A stretch of DNA of 64,000 nucleotides from Brachypodius melanocephalos (Eukaryota > Chordata > Aves > Passeriformes > Pycnonotidae). The DNA lies in assembly GCA_013398615.1 (NCBI GenBank), contig VZSR01000393.1, positions 4,712,888 to 4,776,887 of the forward strand, in the 5' to 3' direction. The translations under genes were made by a program, and so were the position numbers. The notes beneath the pieces are model-generated. The model was not told where the DNA came from and searched no databases. It was given only the letters and a program-made list of their open reading frames with translations. Positions 1 to 15,000 of this stretch are shown in pieces. Each line of letters opens with the position of its first letter. The stretch's first letter is position 1.

Positions 1-3000
1 GAGGGCAAGGCCAAAGAGAGGCACCCACAACATTTCTGAGTTCATCTCATGCTTCGGAGGGGGTTGGTTTGTGGTTCTTCGTGGGTGATTTGTGATTTGT
101 GTACATGGCAGTGCTGTACTTAGGAGAAAAGTTACATTGTCCTCCAAGTAAATATATGTGTAAATTTTCTTATGGGATTACACTAAGCACTACACAATAG
201 CTTATTTCAACAACAGCTAGAACAGCTCCCCATACAGAAACTATTCTCTTCAAATAATGGCCCTTTATTGTATTTGCCTTAGACTGGTTTGGAAGCAGCC
301 AGAAATTTCTTTTGTCTAAATATTTTTGTCACTGCTTATTTTCTGTGTGGCGTAACATGTCTGGAAGATTAATGTTTATCTTCTGAATGTCCATTATCAA
401 TTTTAAATCTGAATGGCACATGCACAACAATTTGTCCCTGCCTATGGCAGCAGATTGTCAAGCAGAATTATAAAGTATTGCACTGTCTCCCATGGTAAAA
501 GCTATTCTACTGTTTAGGTGGAATTATTTGATTAGTTCAGGAAACTAATAGCTCATAAATAATTGAAGTCTAAACTCAACCCTTCAATTGGATAAGGTTC
601 AACATCATGAGAGATTGTATATGCTTCAGTTTTGTTGCTGAGGGCTTGAAAATATACTGTGTAGATATCAAAGAGCTGTCAAGCAAGATTTCTAACAGGT
701 TGAGTGCATTGAGAAAAGAGTTAGTTAAAATCTAAGCATGAGTGATAGTGTTTGCATAGCAAAGCAGAGATTATGGCACTGCTGGACTGTAAGGAGATGA
801 CTGATGTTATACTGAGCCAATAATGCTTATGAAGCTTGAGAAAATGTACAACACAAATTATTTTTCTCTCTTGAAAATGGCATTTGAAATCTACTCAGAG
901 GAACTGAATTGGTTTCCACTCGAAGCCCTGCAGGGGAAAAAACACATGCCAAAGGCAGACTAGAGGGAAGCATATTGTTTGCAAATATTTTACTGCTCCT
1001 CAGCTGGGCTTTCAGCACACACTGGAGCTGTGTGGATGGGAGGCTGCCCTGAGTCCTTCTTGTGGGTCTTCAGGGCATCCATTTGGCATTTCTGATCTGG
1101 ACTGTGGGGAGAGGTTTCTTGTCACTCAAGTGTGTTTGAAAGCCAGTGTGCCTTGGTTAGAAAATTCTGGATGATTAAGAGAGAAACTCCTCATCAAGGT
1201 GTGTGACACTTAGCATCCTTATATCCTTAGAAAGGGTGCATGCAAAACCATCAGACGGGATGTAGACTTTGTCCCACATATATTTATAATCCAGACATTG
1301 TTAGCAGAACTAGAGAAAATATTATATGCAAAGCATTTATGTCACTGAATTGCCAGTGATATGTGGGCTTCTATAAAGAAACCACCCAGATGGTGCCATT
1401 AGAGAAAAGTTTTGGAATGCCTGGTGTGTATTGAGGCCCATCTGGTGTCCTCAGAAATGCTGATTCCTTCACTTCAGATGCGTAGTGGGTAAGCCATGCC
1501 TTTGAAGCTTCTAGTCTGAAAAGAGAGAAGAGAGAACTTTTGTCTCCTGAATTCTGGTTTTGAAAAGTGTATTTTAAGTCAAGAATTCTTCTTTGGGAGA
1601 CCCCAATATGTGAGAGGCATAATATCAGACAATTTGAGTCGGGTGCAGATATTCTTGACGTGTCACTGATCTCAGAGCCTTAACTATATCACAGAGCTGA
1701 AGAGTCAGTGTAGGAACTTTCCAATAATCTGTGCCAGAAAATTTATTTCAGATAGACTTGTAAGTACTCAGTAGGGGTCCAGTTTTAGATAGCCTTAAAA
1801 CCTGACCTTTAAAAGGTGATATTCCAGACACCTTCAGTAATTGTGCCTCTGGAAATCTTTATTTCTCTATCTCTACAGTTCTACAGCTTGTGATCACCTA
1901 ATTTATTTCGGTGGGATTTGAAGTCTACTACCATTTGTTTGTGTGGGTTTCTGGTTGCCTGATTTCCTGGTAAATCCTGCAATACTAAATTGCTCTTCCT
2001 TACCTCTGAGAGTGTTGCCATGTTCTCACCACCTGCCTTTGAGTAACAATTGCTCCATAACCATTCTGAAAACAAAGATGTATTCAAGATAAGAGTATTT
2101 TGGAGGATTTATAAATTTTTTTTTGCCTTTGGCATTTGTTTTATCTTTGTGTTCTTCTTGGGTAATTGGAAAAATCTCTTTGCAGTATATTTTAGGATTA
2201 ATTATATTTTTTCTTACAATTTCTTCAATTCTTAATTAAAAATGCTAGATGGTGACAATAAATAACAAGGAAAATCAATATCAAGTTGAACTATTTTAGG
2301 CTCATTAGTACACATTCAATTAGGTATTCTGTATTATGGGTAAAGAACAAAAATATTTATTTGGAGGAAAGGCACTTCAGTGAAAGGAAGATTTAATTTT
2401 TAATATCTCAAAAGAAATATGCACCATTTTCACTTTTATTTCCATTATGCCAAATGCAGGTAATCCAGTCTCTTCTGGAGTTAGAACAAGCCATTCCTAC
2501 CTCCCCTTATTCACTCCCAGATAAGGCAGCAGACAATCAAGCCTTTCCTCCACAGCACATTTAGTGTGCCAAAAATATTGCCTACTTGCAAACACAAGTG
2601 TCATCAAAAGGATTATTTCTGAAGGAAAAATGAAGTACTGGTGCCTATTAAAACACTTTAATGGAAACTGCAAGCAATGGAATAAGAAGACTTAATTTTG
2701 TTTTCAAGTTTTGGCCTGGAGCCTCCCTTTTATAATTGTTCTCCTGGATTGTGCATGTAGAAACAGGAATGCAGCAAGGATTTATCCTCACCCTGAGTTT
2801 CTTCATCCCCTTTCAGATGTGAAGGTAAGGCCATCATCACCATGCCAGAGCCTTCGCGTGGCTTGGGAAGGCTGAAATAGGAGATAAAGGTTGTTAAATA
2901 TCCTATATCTGGTGCCTGGAGCATCGGGTGGGATTTGGGACATGGCTTTAAGGTTGTATGGGAGGAAGGGGAGCAGCTGCAGAGGCAAAGCTGCTGCTTG

Positions 3001-5990
3001 CAGCATGGCTGAGACCTCCCTTGGGAGAAGCATCATCCTCTTACTTCCATCCTGTCCTTGTTGAGATCTCTCCCTCCTCCTACCCTGGGAAAGAGAGACA
3101 GCTATGGGGCATTCAAAGGGAATGGTGGAAACCAGCATGGTCAAAGTGAGACCTTTTGTTCGCCCAAATATCACTGAAGCCTTATTTAATCAGACAAACT
3201 CTATCATCAATGTGTATCAGAAAAAATGTGAGTTAGGTAATGCTTTGGAAGGCCTGTCAGGAATTTTGTTTCAGAGCTCTTTGTGAGTAACTCAGCGGGA
3301 TCAGATGCTGTATCTCCACGTGATAACATACTGCCAGTGTCCAGAGAGGTATTTCTGCCCAGAACTAAGCTGCCAGGAAGTCTGAAGGAGAATACCCTTC
3401 CAAATGGTGCAGGATTTTGTTATTTGTTCATGCAGATCTGCACAAAAAAATGAACACTGTGTCCTTTTTCTGAGGGCCTGGATCGGGAATTTTTTACAAG
3501 AATCAAGTACCTGATGCATAAATGAAAAATACACAAATCCTTGTTTGCAAATGGTGTTGGACAAACATAGTTTACAATAAACAATTAGTTTTTCAGGAAC
3601 AATAGCAGCAATAGGAAAAGTTGTTGCCCTCTCCATGCACATTAATGTGAAATATTCTAAATTCTCTAAGTGAGCAGCCGGCTCTATTCTGCTCAACAAA
3701 TAGAGAATGGATACCTTGATGTATAGAGGAATGGACAAGTATCTCAGAAGGTGGCTTCTGATCACCCATGAATGCTTTATGACCTGCATAGTGCAAGGAC
3801 TATCAGTATGGCCCTTAATAGCTGCCCTTGGCAGTGTGCACCCTCACTGCCAAACCCATCTGTGTGCTGCTCCCTGATAGGAGAGATGAATGTCAGTGGT
3901 TTACCCTCTGCACAATCTGATCTGGGCAGGGCTTCAGCCAGCCACTGACAGCCAAGAGCTCACACCAGTCTGCAACACTGGAGCCTCTTTTACCATGCAA
4001 ATAATTACTGTAAATTAAGGGAACTATTACCATGTGAGAAATCACTTTGAACCCAAGCTATGGCATTTTACAAAGGCCAGATTTGAATAGCATGCATAAT
4101 CAGTTTGGCTGATTAATTAGTTAATACTGATAGAGAGTAAGAATGTGATGGAGCTGCTTTCCAGTGATACCAAGACCCTTTTAGATCAGTGTTTTGGCAG
4201 GAAATTATTGCTCAAAGTTGTTAGAAACCACTCCAAGCATGTCTCTGTGTTTTCATACAGCTGCCATTCTTCAGCATGTTAAACAAATACTGTAAAAATA
4301 TCTGCAAATACTGATTCGGGTTCAGGTCCATGTTTTGTGTTGTCTTCCACGAGTACAATTGAAATGTAAAATCAAGATGCCCGTGGAAACCTCTTGCACA
4401 CTCAAGTGCTTGTGGAGATGGGGTTGTAAATTTGCACAAATAATGATGGGGAAAGATTTGTACTTGTGTGCTTGAAGGCGTATCAAGGTTCCTGTCTTCT
4501 TGCAAATTTGCCTGGGCGGATTTTAAGGGTATGCTTTCAAAAACCACATGAAAATTTTGTCTTTAAGTTTGCTTTCTGTGAATGTAGTATTTGCATTTGG
4601 AAACAGACTCTAAAGCTGAGCCAAGTGTATTACAGAGCTCTCCCCAACTGTGTGGTATAATAACAACTTGGCTGTTGTAATGGTCAGAGATAATGAAGGA
4701 CTTAAAAAAAAAGTTGAAGGTATTAATAAATAATACTTAGATTTATCAGCCTTTGGTTATTTCCAATTCTGAAATAAATGAATTGCATAGAGTGAGATAA
4801 ATGCTGATTTATTTTTGGAATTATAATGTGTTACAATTCAAGATCAGATTAGGGTCAATTTACACTAAGTCTGCTTTGAAACCATTATATAAGCGAGCCA
4901 GAGTAGGTCACTATGTCCTGCTCTGCATACAAAAAGCTCCCAGACTCAGTGTCTATAAATAAAGATCAAGCTAAACCAGACAAGCAGCTTGAGTCCAATA
5001 TTGGGAAGATCATTTTGTGCTACCTTCTGTAAATAATTATGTTGGAGTCCAAGTGAGAAGGGAGAACACACTATCATCTGGTGTGCACCACGCACAGAGA
5101 GAGAACAAGATTATCTTTTGGCATTAATATCAGCATTAATAAATAACCATTCCTAGCTCTTAGCAAACTCCAAGACTAAAATATGAGCCAGAAGAGTGGG
5201 TGATGTTCAGTTGTTATTTACCCGTCCACTTACCTATCATATTTTGTGTTGCAGTGTCAGAAGACAAAATAGCATGGCAGGCTTTACTTGTGAGATGCTG
5301 TTGCCCTAGTTACCAGCCTCATATCAGGGTTAAGGTTGACAGTGTGGGCTCATTCCTTAATCTCAGCTCAGGTTGCTCACAAGGGAAGAGGCTTTAATGT
5401 TAACTGAGCCTGTCTTTGGCTTGGGGAGCTGGGCCTCTAACAATGCACCGGGGAGTGTTTCTTCTTTGCGGCTGTCACAGCCTGTCTGGGGACTGGGAAA
5501 GGGAATGGTGGCGTGGGGGAGGGCAGACCTCGCTGCTTGGAGCCTCATTAAATTATGGAGGAGGGGATTATTGGTGGGAGCAGGGCTGTGGGCTCAGGCA
5601 GCCCTCGGAGGAGCCCTTTGTGCTGCAGCCTGACAGATTTTTGTTACAACTCCCCTTGCAGGCAGCTGGGATAGCATTGCCCCATGGTGGGTGCTGTATG
5701 GCCCTGGAGGGTTTCACTGCACTTGGAGTAACAGAAGAAGGTGCAGAGTTTGGCTTGGGATGGCAGGTGTATGCAAATGTCCTCTACCTGCTTTGAAGTG
5801 CTGAAGGAAAGGGTGAATTAATGAGCTGGTTCCACTGCCAGCTCTGACAGTCAGGAATGGTTCAGGCTAAAATTGTTATCCTGGGAAGTCACCTGCTCTG
5901 CTGGAATTAACTCTGTAACTCTGGAATTACCTCTCAGCTCTCAGGCTAGCTCCTTTTTTTGCCTACAGTTCTCTGCTTCTTACATGCCAC
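1..5990. other. Non-coding single-copy DNA, no gene seen
   Basis: This is AT-rich vertebrate-type sequence with no recognisable exon, RNA gene or transposon. The longest open frame is 162 codons on the minus strand (3301-3789). It overlaps another minus-strand frame (3593-3796) and has no signal peptide, domain or repeat, so I treat it as chance. A slightly more GC-rich stretch lies at about 5400-5720 and produces overlapping plus-strand frames of 86 and 126 codons rich in Gly, Trp and Leu. I do not recognise these and do not consider them genes. Confidence 0.6.
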
Positions 5991-6005
5991 CCAAAATCTT
6001 GGATA

Positions 6006-6033
6006 ATCTAAGACATTAAATCTAAGACATTAA
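6006..6033. repeat. 14-bp tandem duplication (2 copies)
   Basis: The 14-base unit AATCTAAGACATTA occurs twice head to tail with no mismatch. It is most simply explained as a small replication-slippage duplication. Nothing suggests a function. Confidence 0.85.
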
Positions 6034-6034
6034 A

Positions 6035-9000
6035 GTGTGTTGTTGAGACTAAGCATCTGATCCTGACCTGCCATGAGGTGTTCTTCATCTATTCTTGTAG
6101 GAGCCTGACCTGGATGACTTTCTCAGTGACCATATATCACTGTGATTTGATCAGCTTTGTCCCAAAATACACTGAAAAATGCTATATTGTTTAAAAGTCA
6201 GCAAGGGGGAGCAGGCATCCCAACACAAACCCTTCTTCTCTTATGGCAGCCTGGTGACTAAGCCATGGTCAGGCTGCTGGAGCTTGTGTTTGGGTACCTC
6301 CTTTGCCTGTGGAAATTGGGATTTGTGTCTCACTTTCCCTAGATATTAAAGTTCTTAAACCATACCATGTTGGAGGGGACAGTATAGGAATGGAACAGAG
6401 AAAGGAAAAAAATTCCAAATTTTAGGGACAAATGGTCTTACCAGGGAAAGGCATAAGAATGGCTAGAAAGCCTTAATTCCCTGCTGGGCTGGGCTGCCAG
6501 GTCTTTCCTCTGGTACAAAGGATCCTTTGTATTCTCATCTGTGAAGCCATTAGTGCTCATGGAGCTATAACCTCAATCTATAGTTAAACATATGGGAGAC
6601 ACCGGCCTTTAGGTGAGGTTTGCACACCTGAAAGGATCCACAATCATTTCCTCAGCCCATTAAAGTGCCTTATTAATTCTTTTCTTGAGCCATTAATTTT
6701 CTTTACCCACTGGTACTTGTTTTCAGTCATCCATTATAGGTGGGACATCTGGGATATTCCTGTGCTATCATGACAGGTATTGCATACTTCTCACTGTTCT
6801 GTAAAGATAATGCCACGAACAAATCACTTGAAGATAAGACCCTCTGTGCTCAATATCAGTTAGCCAGAGACCTATACATCATCAGAACAGTTGCTTTTTA
6901 TAGTATCTTTTCCATATGCTGGTTTTAACCGTGGAGTTGAAGCTGTGTGCAGGGAGCAGGTTGCAGTTCGGGGGCTGTGTGTGTAAGGAGACAAACCCCC
7001 GGCTGAGATCTTTGTGCTCCGTGTTTCCCTTTCCTCATCTCTCTTCCTTAGCATATTATTTGAGTGTACACATCAAGATAAGGTTTCCTCTAACTGCCAG
7101 TCAGGCAAACTTAACCTGGAATCTGATAATTAACTTGTGTTCTGCTTCATACATCAGCAACTGCCGTGAGCACGGGAGTTGTTGCTGCTGCTTTTGCAAA
7201 TGATGCTTGGGGCCAGACTGGTGCAGGGTGGGTGTTACACGGCTGCATTTGCTCCAGCTGCCCCAGCTCCCCTTTGGCAATCTGCTTTTGTAGATTAAGG
7301 ACCTGATCTGCAGGGGATATAAATCATCACAGCTCTATTGAGTTCAATAGACCTTTCTGTTTCTTTCCCATGTGTTCCTAGGAGAGTTTGCACCCTTTTC
7401 CTTGTGTTTCTGTTCTTTCTCTGCAAGAGACCAAAAGCAGGAGCTCTTGGTCTGAGCTGTAAGCTGAAAGGGGGTCAGCATGCAGAAAGCCTGGATGATG
7501 CCATTGGTGCATAGAAACCACAGCAGATACACATCAGCTCTGTTTTGCAGTTAATTAGTTGTGTGCAGTCACAGTGGCTGGACACAGAACAGCACATACA
7601 TTTCTTAAGATGTACTCTAAAAATCAATACTTAATGCCTGTCTGGCAAAGAGAGAGCAGCAGCAGGTCCAGGTTGGCAGAGCTGAAGGAACTGAGCAGCC
7701 ACAGTGGATATGGAGATGAGGGTTGGTTCTTAGGAGCAGACGGGATGCATTTGGCCCAGTCTGATTTACTTTGCATACTCCTAAATGCACTTTCCAGCCT
7801 TTTCCTATCAAGATGATTTATAATTGTTGCAGATGGCGTCTGGGCTAATCCCTGATGAGAACTCTCTTAAGCTTCTGACAAATTTGAATCTGGAGCCATG
7901 TATCACATCAGGAGTGTTGAGGCATCTCTCTAACATGCTACGAAAATACAAACCACAGTGACCATGGATGGACAAAACAGAATCCATTTAAACATGTAAC
8001 CATTTATTAATATAAAGAATGATATGTTTCCTATTTTACTTATTAAAAGAAAACGTTATTATTGGCTGGTATTGTCTTGCCACCAAACAGAGTTTTCTTA
8101 TCTAATGGGTGTTAATAGACCATCAGTTAATGGGGTAGACAACAGAAAGGGATGCTACAGAGCCAGGAATTGTCAAAATGTAATACATAAAATGAGGCAG
8201 GCGGTAACAGAAGTAGCCCCTCCATATTGTGGTCCCTAAGACCACGATAAAACCTGGCCACTGACTGACTCAAGCAGAATATCTCTCTCAGAATTTGACC
8301 CAGTGCAAATTCTTATCAGGATAGCACACTGTTTACTGCAGAAAAGATCTGTGGTTTTCCTCCAAAAGTAGGTGGTCACAACCCACCAACTGTAAATATT
8401 CTCCCTGGACTCTCTTAAGCAGGAGGAATCAAACAGATGGAATTCTGCCTGCTTCAAGCGTTAATGAATGTCTTAGCAATATTAAGCCAGTAATTGAGTT
8501 GAACTGTAAGTCAATGAAGAAGTGAAATCTGCAGTTCATGTCTCTGAACTGTGTCTTGCTGGAAGCCTGCACCAGGCCAGGATGCTCAGTGGAAGTGAGC
8601 TATAGCTGAGCAGCCACCAAAAATAAACTGTTTCATTCATTTTAATATGACTACATTGCTGTGGGCACACAAACAACATCTGGCAAATGGTGCCCGAGCA
8701 GTTACATGGATGACAGCCCATTTAGTATTCTGTACCTAATAAAATGTCCAGAAAATATCTGTATTTTCAGTATTTTTCCTAGTGGGGCTCATCCTAAGTT
8801 TAATCTAAGGTCTTGTTAATAGATGTGAAATGGTGGTTTGGATATTCTCTTCCAAAAGATGTCAATTCCTGACTTGATGTACTGTGCATGCTTCTTTCAA
8901 CCCTAACAACATCAGAGTTGTTTGTGCCTCATGTCAAGAAGCTTGCTGCTCCATCTAGGAGAAGACATCAGTGACACCAGCTATTTGGCTGATGCATCAA

Positions 9001-12000
9001 TCCCACTGAAGTCCATGGCCTACATGTGATACAATAGTCTACATCCAGAGCTGTGTCAAGATAATTTGCCCTCTTTTTTGCCTTGGGATTCTATTTCTGT
9101 CGCTGCTTCCTTCCCACAGTCCCTTTGATCCTGTTGCCGCTTTCTGTTCTGTCTTCTATCTGGGCAAGAGAAATAGAGGGCATTAGGAAATTGTTCCTAT
9201 GTGTTACTTGTTCAGTGCTGCACTTATGGCTCAGATTAGACCTCTGGGACCTTGGCTTCAGGGAATTAGAGTAACAGGGACCTTTCTTTCCAGTGCTGCA
9301 GTGGCAACAGGCATCTGAACTCAAGCAGAATGTATGGTTTGCATTCAAATGCACGTGAGAAACACCTCTAAGGAATTCTGGTTTCCTACAGATCCTCAAG
9401 GAGCAGAAGTTCTCTCTCTATTCAGAAACATTCTCATCTCCTTTGTGCTGTAGTAAATTCAGAGCGGTGGTGGAAGATGGGTTTATAGAGGAGCATCTGT
9501 GACTAGATTCTGGCTCATCAAATGCTTAAAACTCTTGCAATATTTGGGTGTTGTCTGCATAAGCAAAGAGTTTTTGAAAGATCCACATCTGGAACACACC
9601 TGTTTTTGCCAAGCTGACTAGATCTCTTTCCCAGGGATTTTGTGCTGGCATTTCAGCTGACAGTTTGTCTCTATTTCAGTCATTCACTTCATTTTCTGCC
9701 TCATGCTTGAGGAGATGGGATTCCATCATTTCAGCTCACCTTCTTTTCTGATCTCTGAAAATGAGTTTCCCAAACCAATTGTCCCTGGATGCAGAGGATC
9801 ATGATGCTGCTTCTGTATTATCCTGGCCATCTGTCTCTTCTCTGTGACACTTTTCCAGGAAGGAAGATGCTCTTTTTGCATATCCATGGAGTAGAAGAAT
9901 CCTGACACAAGAGGGAACCACGTGGCTTGTGCCTGATGGACACATTTCCTGGTCAGAGCTGAAGGCTTGTGGCACTAACTCTGATTTGTTCAGATCCATG
10001 CTCACATGATAATGTCTTAACTGATTTTGCAAGCATGGTAATTGCATACACAAGCAGAGAATTAGATGTGTATTCCTGACCAGATATCAAGCTGTTAATG
10101 CCCAGCTTATAAATTTTAAATATTTGCAACTAACAGCTTCCGAGGAACTACAGATCAAGAACTATCTGTAGGAGGTATTTGGGAAATAATTTTAAATAAT
10201 GAATACTGCTAAGATGACCATGATCTACTTGCCAATGACACTTGCAGACAAGTGTAACTGCAATGAATTATTCAGCCAATTCTATTCAAAATTATTTCTT
10301 TTTCTCAGAACTATAATTTATGAGCCATAATAGTAAGTACGAAACACACTAACAAAGGTCTGTTCTGTGCTACTTATGAAAGATTAAAATGAAAAGCAGT
10401 TTGGAAACTGTAGACCTTGTTTCAGCATTGTTGTCTGCTCTGTTTACTGACAGTGACTTTTGCTGCTTGTTTACTGCAATTTACTTAGTTACAGCATAAG
10501 TTACACATGATTATCTTCTAAATATGATGCTAAGCTGACATCTGTCAAGTTTAAAAGTCATAATGGGTGCTATTAGTCATTGAGATGATCCAAAGGCATA
10601 AGGATTGGTATGACAACAAACCTGCATAGTCTTTTTTAAAGCTGCAACAATTTATAAAGAGAATTTGGGGTGGGTTCTACCTGCTCAGATGGTTTTAGTG
10701 CCTAAAAGGCTGGCAGAAACAGAAGTTAGGCAGAAGTGTACAGCTGATGGTCCTGGAAACAGTCATCAGAATAATATCAATTAACCAAGCAAAATACATT
10801 GTTTATGTCCTTCTTTGTTTGCTGCAAAGGAGCAGTAAGTTTAAGCTCTCTGCTATTTGTGTCAGAAACCTCATTTCTAATGGGCTTCTAAAGCAGTTTC
10901 AAGCCCTACCAAGCTGCTGTTGCCGTGCAAGTCCCCATCTCTAATGCTAATTAATATTCCTCTAACTTCCTTTTTATTTTTAAAAGCAGTTCAAAATAAA
11001 ATTTCTTGGATGCCTCAGATGCTTTTTAAATTTTAATTTAAGGAAAAAAGCAGCTGCTTAAAAGCCTTGTTTTCAAGCTATTAAGGCTTGAGGCAACTCC
11101 TAATGAAGTCAGAGACCAAATATTGTCTGAGTTTAATGAGTAGATGTCAGCAAGCCACCGACTTGCCCTTGGTGGGTTGGACATCTGTGGGCGAGGAGGG
11201 GGTCACAGCAGTGACATTTGAAGCACAGTGTCTGCGCACAGTTTTTGGAAGTGTGGTCAACCACCCTCCTCACACCTGGCTATGCAACCCCTGTAACCAC
11301 ATGGATGGCTCCACTTTCAGGGGGACCTTCTGCAGGTTCAGAAGGCTGGACAATGTTTCAGAAGATAACCCTGGTCAAAGGCAGTGATTTTTCCTGCTGG
11401 AATGAGCTGTGTGCTGGAGTTATATCCTTCATGGAAATGAATGGCTTTATTTTTGAAGTCTGTGATAAAGGAATTTGTTGAAAAGGATTTAGTTGATGTA
11501 CTGACAATTACCTGCTCTATACTTACAGTGTATTCCTGTGTGGAGATTTTTTATCTTCATTTTCTCTTTTCTCATACTCTGCTATGCGGCTAAACCTGAA
11601 AATAGCCAAAGTCAGATGCTCTAAAAAAGCCAGAAAGGAATATCTGAACTAAATGCATTAAAATACTGTAGCAAGAAAAAATTTAATGTAATAATGAGAG
11701 TGATCAAATCAAACTAAAAAGGTAGAAATGGACAACTCAGCAAACAGTTGAGGAAACCATAAACGTAGGAAGGGAAATACATCCAGACTGGATGGTGTAG
11801 AAAGAGAAGTTGTGAGCATTTACTTTAGAACAGTGATTGCAGATTTAATAATTCAGATATATAGCCAGCACCAGAGTGTGTATTTTTCTTTGTCGAGTTA
11901 TAAGAACTCCTCCACTTCATCATCAAATCATTGTTAAATCAGTAATTTGTAGTCTAGAACTAAGAATAATGGCTTTAAAAAGATTTTAACTGAATGTATC

Positions 12001-15000
12001 CATCATGAGGTCCTTGCATTATTTCACTGAATATGTAAAACATCACACAAAAATATTTTAGAGCAATTACTTGCAGTGGCAGGCCAATGTGTGTTCTTCT
12101 AGGCAGAGAATGACTATGTCAAGATAATGATACATGAATAATCTGCTGAGATCATTTGTGCCACTGGAAAGGGCAGGATATACAAAATTTTGTAACAGGA
12201 CTGGTAACTGAAACACGTGTGTAATGATGATGCAGAAGAGTTTTAACACATCCAACTGGGCTAAAATGAAGATGCACAATTAAACCAGGAATGGTTTGGC
12301 GCATAGAATTTCAAGTTCCAAATTTGGTCAAGTTTTCAAAACCTCAAAGAAAAATGCTAAAACAGATTCCAAAACTTGGGCTTTAAGGTCATGTAGGTGC
12401 TTTTGAAAACTAATTGTGGCTCATGTTACAGGTGTCTTCTGAACAGTAGAGCAATCTTCTGATCTGGCATCAGTGAGGGCAATTCAGCAATATGTGCAGT
12501 GTTTATTTACCTAAGTTAAAATTTCTAGTGCTGCTAAATAATGAGGTATTAAAAGATAGTTTTGGTGTACATTTAAAGGAACCAAGGGTGGGACTAAAGG
12601 TCTAGTGAGGTAGAGAATGTGGTGCAAGAGATAGGTCTGGAAATCTGGGATATGAGAGTGCCAAGGAGAAAGGGCCCAAGCACAGAGTGATATTTGTAGC
12701 TGATCACATCTACAATATCTGCTGCTCATGTTTAGTCATTCTGCACTGAACAATGACCTGCATTGTTGGGATTTTCTGCGGTAACTTATGTTGGGACGTG
12801 TTTTTGAACTCATGGTTTGAGTAAACTGGTTTTATACCGTAGTCATGGGAACTCTCAGTCTTCAAGCATTTTGTGTAATGAATAATATATTACGAGAATA
12901 TTCACAAAGATTTCTTGTGTGCTGTAATATTAACAATTTCCCACATGTGGGATTCATATTTATCCCTCTGTATATTGAAGGATAGCATAAGTAGATGATA
13001 TCTATTGTGCAGCAAGCACACATAGTCTGATGTAGTATTTGTTAAAATTATTTCCAGAGCATGTGGAATACAGGCCATAAAAAATCCTCCTAATCTCCTA
13101 ACACTAATGAAATAAAGTAGTGTTATTCATTACCCACCAGGAGAATTTATCAGCAAACTCCACATTTAATTCCATAATGGCAGCACATGGAAGTCTGCAC
13201 CCAGAGACTGACAGGGGTGTGTGCCAAGGTTGGCCATGGTGTGCCTTGTGCTGTTTGGAGAGAGTGGTGCAAGAAGCTTTGAACTGCAGAGAGGCCCTAA
13301 AATATCCTGTAGACAGGACTAGGCACTAGCAGCTGCAGTCTCTGCTTCTTGGGCACGTGTTCAAATCCCTGCTTGCCAAAGAATTAATTTCTGATCAAGA
13401 TAATGTAGTGCACAGCCCTTGAGTTTAATATGCAGAAGTAATTGTTTCTGCAGCAGACAACGGAATCCCCAGCTCACCGGCTGAGTGGATGTGCAAGGGG
13501 GCATCTGATGTGTGATTCCATGCTGAGGGAGGGATGAGGGAGGGTTAACTTCAAATCCAGACCCTCGTGGTGTTGAATCAGGGGCAGTGTCTGTTCCTGG
13601 AGCTGTGCCCATGGATGGAGCTGGTGTGGTAACCAAGCAAGGCATGAGGGTGAACCCTTGCAAACCAAGTGACAGTCAGTTGGTGCCGTGGGTGCAGGAA
13701 TGTGAAATGAGTTTTCCCAGTTCCTTAGAGGGCAGTACAGGATCTATGCACCTCTCACTTCTCAACACACTCAGGCCCCCTCCAATTTATCGCCCCTATT
13801 GGAGCCCTACGGGGAAGGGCTGCCTTTGCAGAGCTGTACCTGGGCCCAGTGAACCAACCCACACCTTTCTGATTAATGGAATTCTCAGAAGTCAGAATGC
13901 AAAAGCGTAACTGGAGAAAGAGTCTTTTGCAAAGTATTATGCTGAGCTTTTCCTCATACAATATTAGAGTCAGTTTTTATGCCTTTTATGTTAGTCGAAG
14001 CATGCCACTCCATGCTTCAGGTAGCAGCACATAAACATTCATTTCTTTCTCTGAATTTAGGATAACCACAAAGGGTCCTGGACTTTTAAAGAAAATCTTT
14101 AGGAAATTTATTGTTGGATAGGATACAGATCATGAATGACTAACAGATTATGTTGATGTCTGTTGATAATAACTTTTGTAGATCTGTAAATCACTATGAC
14201 TTTTATAATGCTTCCTTACCTCTGCTGTAAATTTGTTCCTGTAGATACTTTACCCTGTCTGCATTTTCAAAAGCTGGCATTGCTTTCAGTGCTGTCATAA
14301 AGGAGTATAATCCAGGCAGTGTGTGCGAGTGCATGTGTGTTTGCATTATATGTACTCTAAAATATCCCACAGATAAAGATTCCCATTGACTTATGCTTGT
14401 CTGTGCCTCATACTGACGTTATTCAAACACATCATGAAGCTGGGCTGCAAAAAACTCACACAAACTCGACCTTGCTTGTTTTACAGCAGCTTCTGTGGAT
14501 GCAGGACTTCCATGTAGATACTTTTGTTGAAGGATGGGTTTTTTTTGGTTTTTTGATTGAGCCATTTATATGGGACAGAAGCTATAGATAATCAAAATCT
14601 ATGTGAAGCTCTATTTCCACAGCTCATATTGGCAAAGGTCTCTTGTGCTGTGGATGCACATGTTCACAGCTCTGTCACCACGGAGAAAGTCACACCACCA
14701 CTCGCACCTCATTCAAATTACACTAGTTGGGAATTTCCTGATTTTAATGTGGCAGAGGGGAGCATTTTTCCATTAATGGTTTGGCATTCTTTGAAGATTA
14801 ACAGTGCAATTACACCACAGAATGGGTTTTCATATGGGGATGTCTGAAGAGCAGGGATGGATTGCATTTTGTAAGACATGTTTCCATGCACAGATCTGTT
14901 TCTGTGCATTACAAATGTGCTCCTGATGTCAGCAGTTGTGCAGAGATGATATCACTGGCTTATGAAAAACAAGGTCTGTTTGGCACAGGTAGATAAATGC

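Noticed and set aside
2817..2824. 8-base microexon between TTTCAG and GTAAGG
   Set aside because: Too short to judge, with no flanking exon evidence; such strings arise by chance often.
3301..3789. 162-codon minus-strand open frame
   Set aside because: Overlaps a second minus-strand frame, shows no recognisable family and fits chance expectation for a 64-kb window.
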